Below, one piece after another: positions 57,955 to 64,000 of a stretch of DNA of 64,000 bases (position 1 is the stretch's first letter; each line of letters begins with the position of its first letter). Under the pieces are notes generated by a model that saw only the letters and a program-made list of their open reading frames with translations, had not been told where the DNA came from and did not search any database. Source of the DNA: Hevea brasiliensis (Eukaryota; Streptophyta; Magnoliopsida; Malpighiales; Euphorbiaceae); NCBI RefSeq assembly GCF_030052815.1, contig NC_079496.1, positions 8,687,278-8,751,277 on the forward strand, in the 5' to 3' direction. Made by a program: the position numbers and the translations under genes.

Positions 57955-59219
57955 CCTACTGGTGTTGATAACGCGTAAAGCTCATCAACTGAATAGGGTT
58001 TCGGTGCATGGCTGCTTAGTGTTATTATTAATTAAACTATACACTCATCATTTTCAGTGCCAAAATAAGGCGTTACAGTTTAAAAAAACACAATAAAGAC
58101 ATTTAATTTGCAGGGTTCTTTAGGCCTTTTTTTGACCAAATCTAACTTTTATGCATTGTATAATTTAACCTTCCGTTTCCTGTATTAGTGCAGGAAAGCT
58201 GTAAAAGTGATGGCCACAATGCTCGGTTCTGGGAAAAATTTTATGATCGATGGCAACTTCTACGTGGGTCTCATCATATTATATGTTGCGCTGAATAAAT
58301 GACTGATTATTGAAAGCACGATATTTACGAACTCGGAGGCCTGATCCAATGTACGTCCCACCAATTTAAAGCCCCCATCTAGAGTTGCAATCTTACGTTA
58401 CTAAGCTCGGATGCTGAGATTTCTCTTCCACAGAATCAAAAAGATTAGCGATGTGAGATAATAAGATTCCTCTTTTATCTATGCTTTGCTTGTATAAAAT
58501 GGCGATTTCGAGGCCAATCAAATCTCTCAACGGTTAAAAGATTAAGTACTCACATTTGAGTAAAATTACAAATTCATCGAAAGAAATTGACCAAATAATG
58601 AGCGAGTCTACCCGAAGGAAATGCTTAGAATGGCTTGGAAGGGTGCGCCAAGGCCGTGCGGTAGGCAGTAGCCCCACGCGTGGACGACGCTGGAAAAACC
58701 CATTAGCAAGCCAATGTAGTGGACTGGACCCACCCCTTATAATTTAACACCATATGTCCGCTGGCCCACACGTATTATGCATTTGACTTAAAAAAATATA
58801 TATATACTACACTTTGATCTTACGTCTATTGTTGAAATTATTGTTATAATATATTAATTAAAATTTGTTAAAAATTAATTTTAAATTAAATTTGAAATAA
58901 TTTAATCAAAGTGTTATTAAAGTTTAATTTGATATGTAGTAGGCTTGAATTTAATGTGAAACGTGGGCCTTGAATTTAATTAATTAAAATTTTTTATTTA
59001 TATATTATTATTGGAGCATTAGTTGTTAAAAATGTAGTTTAGAAATATTAATAAAATAGTATTAAAAAATAATTTAATGTACATTAATGATAAAATTTTT
59101 ACAATTTTTAAAATTTTGAATTTTTTTTTCAGAAAACATTTTTTTTTTAACTTCTCAATTTCAACCTCAAACATGGCTATGGCATAGACGTGGTTGAGAA
59201 CTTCCCTTCGGATGTTGTG

Positions 59220-59256
<37 letters not shown>

Positions 59257-59381
59257 GGGCCTATTTATTAGAACAAAAATTAACTAAAAGTTCTCGCGGA
59301 TTCTGACTGCATTTAATGAATTATGCTTGTTGCATGCATGCATACATTCTGAACCCGAATATGCAATTTTTTTTTCTCTTA
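57955..59381. other. Intergenic stretch
   Basis: No gene recognised. 58200-58750 is clearly less AT-rich than its surroundings, with GCGCCAAGGCCGTGCGG and CACGCGTGG segments near 58645-58685. The only ORF (58556-58747, 63 codons) has no domain. A (TA)n run lies at 59222-59253. Confidence 0.5.
59222..59253. repeat. (TA)n microsatellite
   Basis: About 16 dinucleotides. Confidence 0.9.
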
Positions 59382-60254
59382 GAAAAATTATTAATTAATT
59401 TCTATATTTTAATAAAATTAATAATTTATATTTTAAAAAATATACTACTTAATTTATATACTTTACTTTGTTAAATTATTTAGTCTCCTCATCAAACTTT
59501 TTATTAGTCAATACTAGTTAAATTATTATTTAATTCATCTATTTTAAGAAAATTAATCAGTTGATTTCTATATTTTGAAAAATACTACTATTTAGTCCGT
59601 GTGAACTAATTTTTATATTTTAAAAAATATAATATTTTGAAAAATATATTCTCAGATAAAAATAAAAATTTTACTATATAAAAACTAAATCTAAATTTAC
59701 CCTTTATTTTTAAATTATTCAAGTATTTCTATTCAATTCTTTTGATATCATTTTTGAGTTTTTTATTAGAAAATAATTTTTTTTATTATTTAGAGATGTA
59801 AGAAAACTGATCAATTAAACTTGTTGTATAGACATTTTCTATCATTTTTTTTATAAAAAAGATGAAAAGTAGGGAGAGAATGAAGGGAGATCGGATGTGA
59901 GTGCAAAGAATGAGAAACATAAAGAGAAAAAAAAAATAAAGGAGAGTAAGAGAGAAATAAGAGAAGAGAATTATGGTAATTGAGATATAAAAAATAATTA
60001 TAAGACTAAACAAATAATGAAAACAAATTACAAAGACTAACTAATGTGATTTTTAAAATACAAGAGTAACTAATTAGTTTCACTAAAATAGAGAGATTAA
60101 ATAATAATTTTACTAGTATTGACAAATAAAAAAATTGACGAAGGAATAAATAGTTTAATGAAAGTAAAATAGATGGATTAAATAGTATATTTTTTAAAAT
60201 ATAAATATCAAATAATTAATTTTATTAAAATGTATGTACTAAATAATAATTTTG
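59382..60254. mobile_element. Foldback (MULE/MITE-like) element, complete
   Basis: Inverted arms of about 250 bp (59382-59640 and 60010-60254) surround a purine-rich centre (59860-59960, GAGAGAATGAAGGGAGATC). Arms and centre match the split element at 29838-40351. No coding region. Confidence 0.75.
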
Positions 60255-60783
60255 CCTTAAATTTTGCATGTTCAAATTCGTGAATAGAAAAAAATAATAA
60301 TAATAATAATGCTCTGCTGTGAAATGTTGTCAATTAGATACTCGTAATTTTATTTTTAACCCATTCTCGCTCAAGTTTATTTACTCAATTATGATTTAAT
60401 TACTTAAAATTTTAATTTTGATATAAGAATATCTTCTTATTGTTCAATTCAATTAGTTAAAGTGTTGTAATTATATATGGACAATATTTCTAATCAATTA
60501 ACCTAATTACATTATAACAAGAGCCCATCATTGTTAATAATAATCTCAAGCCAACCATAAAAAAGGATTTGTACGTAACAAAATTCAAAGGAAACAACAA
60601 TTAGCATTGAAACATGAAATTGCAAAACACAGCAACTGATACAAATTAACTACGATCCATGTCTCCAGAGAGACCACTAGCTAGATGGCAATGACTTAAC
60701 ATAAACTCACTACTTATACTGAACAGAATATTAACGCGTTAACTAAGAAGCTAAAACATCAAACACAAAGCTAATGTACTTAA
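60255..60783. other. Intergenic and 3' flank of the glycine-rich gene
   Basis: AT-rich, with (AAT)n at 60292-60310. Nothing else seen. Confidence 0.5.
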
Positions 60784-61266
60784 CTAAGGACATGGTAAAA
60801 TCCCACCACTAGAGCCACCCACACCACCAACAGCACCACCAGCGGCACCTCCACCAGCTCTACCACCTAGGCCACCAATGCCCCCCAGCCCACTGAGACC
60901 TCCTCCAGTACCAAGACCACTATATCCCCCTATTCCACCAACTCCACCAATTCCACCATACTTGCCAATTCCACCTAGCCCACCAACTACACCAGCGTAA
61001 CCACCCATCCCTGCAAAGCCACCAACACCACCATAGATGAAATTCTTTTTGTCTTTAAGACCAGTGCTGGTAGGTGACTCAGCCACGGGTGCAGTAGCAT
61101 GCACAAAAACTTGCTCATCCCTTGGGAGGTTTTTGACCGTTAACTTAGGTGGACAAGGAAGAAAATGCTTTTGGTCACTTAGAGCAGTATGATCAGAAGG
61201 CACATTACGTGCACTTGCATGCACAAAAGCGAAAACAAGACCAAGAATGTAAAACCACCTACCCAT
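60784..61266 (-). CDS. Glycine-rich secreted protein, intact
   Basis: 160 residues, single exon. Signal peptide about 1-19 (WYFILGLVFAFVHA-like; observed MGRWFYILGLVFAFVHASA). A polar middle part (20-75) has SDQKHFLPCPPKLTV and a KDKKNFIYGG junction. Residues about 78-157 are repeats of the types GGVGG, GGIGG, GGLGG and GGYAG. It ends ILPCP, echoing the LPCP at 36-39. Likely a cell-wall glycine-rich protein, exported; structural or binding role not known. It is 3 kb from another glycine-rich gene on the same strand, but the repeats differ (GVGG/GLGG here, GSGSG there), so they need not be a recent pair. Confidence 0.88.
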   Translation of the reverse strand: MGRWFYILGLVFAFVHASARNVPSDHTALSDQKHFLPCPPKLTVKNLPRDEQVFVHATAPVAESPTSTGLKDKKNFIYGGVGGFAGMGGYAGVVGGLGGIGKYGGIGGVGGIGGYSGLGTGGGLSGLGGIGGLGGRAGGGAAGGAVGGVGGSSGGILPCP

Positions 61267-61328
61267 CGAACTCAGTTAGCTAGTTGAGGTTGATGTATAT
61301 GTGGTGGTGGTGTTGCATGGCTGATGGA

Positions 61329-61337
61329 TTATATACA
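61329..61337 (-). promoter_or_regulatory. TATA box of the glycine-rich protein gene at 60784-61266
   Basis: GTATATAAT on the minus strand, about 63-71 bp before the ATG. Confidence 0.6.
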
Positions 61338-61339
61338 AG

Positions 61340-63268
61340 GGAATGGAGGGTTGGTGACAGTTGAGGGTCATAAAAGGGTGACTTTGCTCTCACAATCTCG
61401 AGAAGGGAAATTCTTTGAATTTTGAATCAGAGAGTTAGGTAAATCAAAAGAAGGGAAATTTAAAGAAGTCATGTGTCCTGTCTCATTCATTCATGCCTGC
61501 TAATTGCCAGATTTTTTATGTACTTTCATTAAACTTATACTAAATTTCTACAGTTCGAAAAAAAGTACATAAACTCTCATTCAAATATTATATCAAAATA
61601 AAGAGTTGGGTTAAATTTTATTTAGGACATAATTACATAGCATTTAAAAAAAAGAGAAAATTAATAATGATAAAAATAATTAATAATTATTTTAATTTTA
61701 GAAAATTTTAATTCAAAAAATTCTCATTAATTTTATTTTTTTAATGATGAAATTTAAATTGTATGTTGGCTGGAATATGATATGAGTTTACTTTTTGTTG
61801 TCATTGCTATGGAACTAACTAGCAAGTAGATGCGTCCTTCGATGTGCATTAACTTTACAGCCAAGTTGGCAATGCATCCTTCTTCGGCTCTTTAGTTGTA
61901 ACTAGGGTGTACAAATAAATCGACAAACCGATCAATCTCATATGAATAAATTTAAATTTAAATTAGTGATTTTATATATAATTACTTTTGATTTAAGTTT
62001 CAAGTTAATATAATAAAAATCGAATCTAAACCCTCACACGCGCATATATATATATATAAAATACGTAAATAACTTTATTTTATTTTTTATTTTTATTGAA
62101 CAATACATATTTTATTTTTTAATTAATGCATGATAAATAGGTGTATGAAAAAAGTTTAACAAGAGTTGAATTACAAAAATTAAACAAGGATTAAAACAAG
62201 TAAAAATTACCCAAATCAAATTTAATTTGTTAGCTTTAATTTAAATATTATCAAAATTGACTTTTTCGATTTAATTTGGTAAAATACATCGAATTCGTTC
62301 AAATCGATTCATGTACACTCCTAATTTTAGCGATTCACAAAATTTTAAAGATTTTTAATTTTTGTTATATAAAAAAAAGAAATTCTTAAATAAATATGTT
62401 AAAATATTAATTAATTAACAACGATTATTTAATTTATATACTGCAATTGTTAATAGAATTTATTTAAAAATAAAAAAATTGTGACACCTTTGTTGACGTT
62501 GAACAGTCTAGATTGAAGTTAGCCAGATGGAGATTGAGATATTTGGGAGGCCACAGCAGGCTGAGCCCAACAAAGGCCTACTGGCCCAAAGTTGTGGTTT
62601 TCGAAGAGGCCAATGTTTAACTGTTGAGATGAAACGAGCTTTAATTTGTTTTACTTTTGCTTTGTACTACTCAGCCTTACATATATTCAACAACTTTTAT
62701 TTATTTATTTGGTGATAAAAATTGGTGTAGAAATAAGCTGACCATAGAGCTACTTTTATTTATTGAACCAACATCATGAACTCCTTTCCTTTTTCATGTA
62801 GTTCAAGCACTATAATTCATTCGCAACAACTGACAGAACATGAGTTACATTGTTATGTACTGAATCATGGAGTTGTAGGAAACCAAAAATGCAAATTTAT
62901 ACTCTATATAGGACCAAACTTTATCCCAAACATCTACTTCTGCATTTGATATAGGTTTCTGAACTATTGGGCAGTGGGGCTGGTACTGGTAGCTTTGAAG
63001 ATAGAGAGCTTTTGCCTGTTTTGCACCTTCTTCTTGGTGGTAATAGATTCAAATGTTTCTCAAGAAGTGGTAACCCCTGCAGTTTTTGCATAGATATATA
63101 ATACAACAATCTTTGGAATATTGTCATAGTAACCAGTATCATCAAAAGATAAATGGGCAAGTTTCAAAAATCAACACCCCATAGAAAAGGCAAACTAATG
63201 ATTTTTCTCTTTTATATTAATGAATTAGGGAATTGCTATATTAATACACGTGATTATTAATAATTTTA

Positions 63269-63269
<1 letters not shown>
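61340..63269. other. Intergenic stretch
   Basis: No supported gene. 62500-62720 contains GGCCCA/TGGCCC-type motifs (AGGCCTACTGGCCCA) and a 62-codon ORF without a domain. 62921-63160 has short open frames on both strands with no recognised domain. Confidence 0.45.

Positions 63270-63301
<32 letters not shown>
63270..63301. repeat. (AT)n microsatellite
   Basis: About 15 dinucleotides. Confidence 0.9.
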
Positions 63302-63303
<2 letters not shown>

Positions 63304-63348
63304 GTTTTAATATATAAAAATAATATAATATTTTAAATTATATATATA

Positions 63349-63795
63349 TAAGTTACCTTATAATAATGACTACTTATTTTAATTTTAATAGGTTAACTAT
63401 TAAATAATTTATAACTTATATATAATAGAGAATGTCGCATATTAACCATGTGGCAATATTATAAAAGAGAATATCATGTGTCAGACTCTTTTATTAATTA
63501 TTTCAAATTTTACTTATTATTACTTTTATCTCTCAAATTTTTTTGATAAAAATTTCATAATATAAATAATTAAAAAAATGCATATAATATATATATATGT
63601 GTGTGTGTATGTGTAATTAATATAGGTTAATGTATTGTAAGTTACCTTATAATAATAATTACTTATTATAATATTAATAAGGTAATTGTTAAATAACTTA
63701 TAACTTACATATAATAAGAGAATGTCACGTAACAATAAGAGAATATATGTGTCAGACTTTGTCACATATTAGTCATATGGTAATATTGTTTAAGA
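63349..63795. repeat. Direct duplication, spacing about 290 bp
   Basis: TAAGTTACCTTATAATAAT begins at 63349 and again at 63638. Both are followed by a similar ~140 bp stretch: AATAACTTATAACTTA.ATATAATA, GAGAATGTC, CATGTGTCAGACT-like text. The last motif (AGAGAATGTCGTGTGACAGA) recurs a third time near 63792. Confidence 0.8.
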
Positions 63796-64000
63796 GAATG
63801 TCGTGTGACAGATTGAGTTACCGGAGCTTTGTCTTATTGCTTTAGTTACTTCTAACCTTTCGTGAGTCATGAACAACTCAAAATCAATCATCCAACACCC
63901 ACAGAAATAAGGATCAATTATTAGGTCATATATTGATCATCTCACATTTATAATTTTTGTAGTACAAGACACATGCAAAAACCTTTTATCTCTGGTGAGA
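63796..64000. other. Window end, nothing recognised
   Basis: Mixed-composition sequence with no ORF or repeat boundary seen. Confidence 0.4.

Noticed and set aside
62940..63095. Plus-strand open stretch with GSGAGTGSFEDRELLPVLHL
   Set aside because: About 49 codons, no start context and no domain. It may be an exon relic but cannot be supported.

Overview
The window is nuclear DNA of a flowering plant, most likely a eudicot. It is AT-rich and gene-poor, and it carries plant-type retrotransposons of copia, Athila-like and probable Tekay-like types, a LINE remnant, a tRNA-Asp, a cluster of S-protein homologue (SPH) genes related to the S1 self-incompatibility protein, and two glycine-rich secreted proteins. 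The species cannot be named from the sequence alone.

Region 1-27.6 kb is one nested pile of transposons. An SPH gene, already dead or since killed, lies in two halves on the minus strand (3190-3345 and 27324-27588). A copia element (3346-25822) sits between the halves. A 14.7 kb Athila-type element (7890-22628, minus strand) is inserted in the copia RNase H codons. A 2.5 kb solo LTR (23155-25662) is inserted in the copia 3' LTR. A 1.5 kb Athila-type solo LTR (25829-27323) landed one base beyond the copia end. Target-site duplications can be read at every step. A second copy of the 2.5 kb LTR family occupies 1-1779 in the opposite orientation.

Region 28-51 kb holds four intact-looking SPH genes (27990-28409 -, 40793-41272 +, 42177-42623 -, 50452-50877 -) among repeats. 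The largest repeat is an ~885 bp foldback element (29838-40351) split by a 3.3 kb solo LTR (30451-40074), itself split by three tandem copies of a 2.1 kb LTR-like unit (30863-37159). The middle copy looks like a recombinant of the outer two. A LINE reverse-transcriptase remnant (46880-49085) carries a hAT-type MITE inside its catalytic-motif codons.

Region 52-64 kb is quieter. It has a snap-back hairpin (52120-52242), a single gag-like gene with no pol (53399-54388), two foldback elements (54553-56141, 59382-60254), a tRNA-Asp(GTC) (56278-56349), a glycine-rich protein gene with an in-frame TGA (57505-57903) and an intact one (60784-61266). The 3' end of this tRNA-Asp matches the primer-binding site of the Athila element 35 kb away.

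The most unusual observations concern the Athila element. Its two LTRs are almost identical except for one ~270 bp block upstream of the TATA box that is full of GCATAAG/CTTATGC dyads. The same dyad recurs as a 12-unit, 72-bp-period array directly upstream of the element's third ORF.
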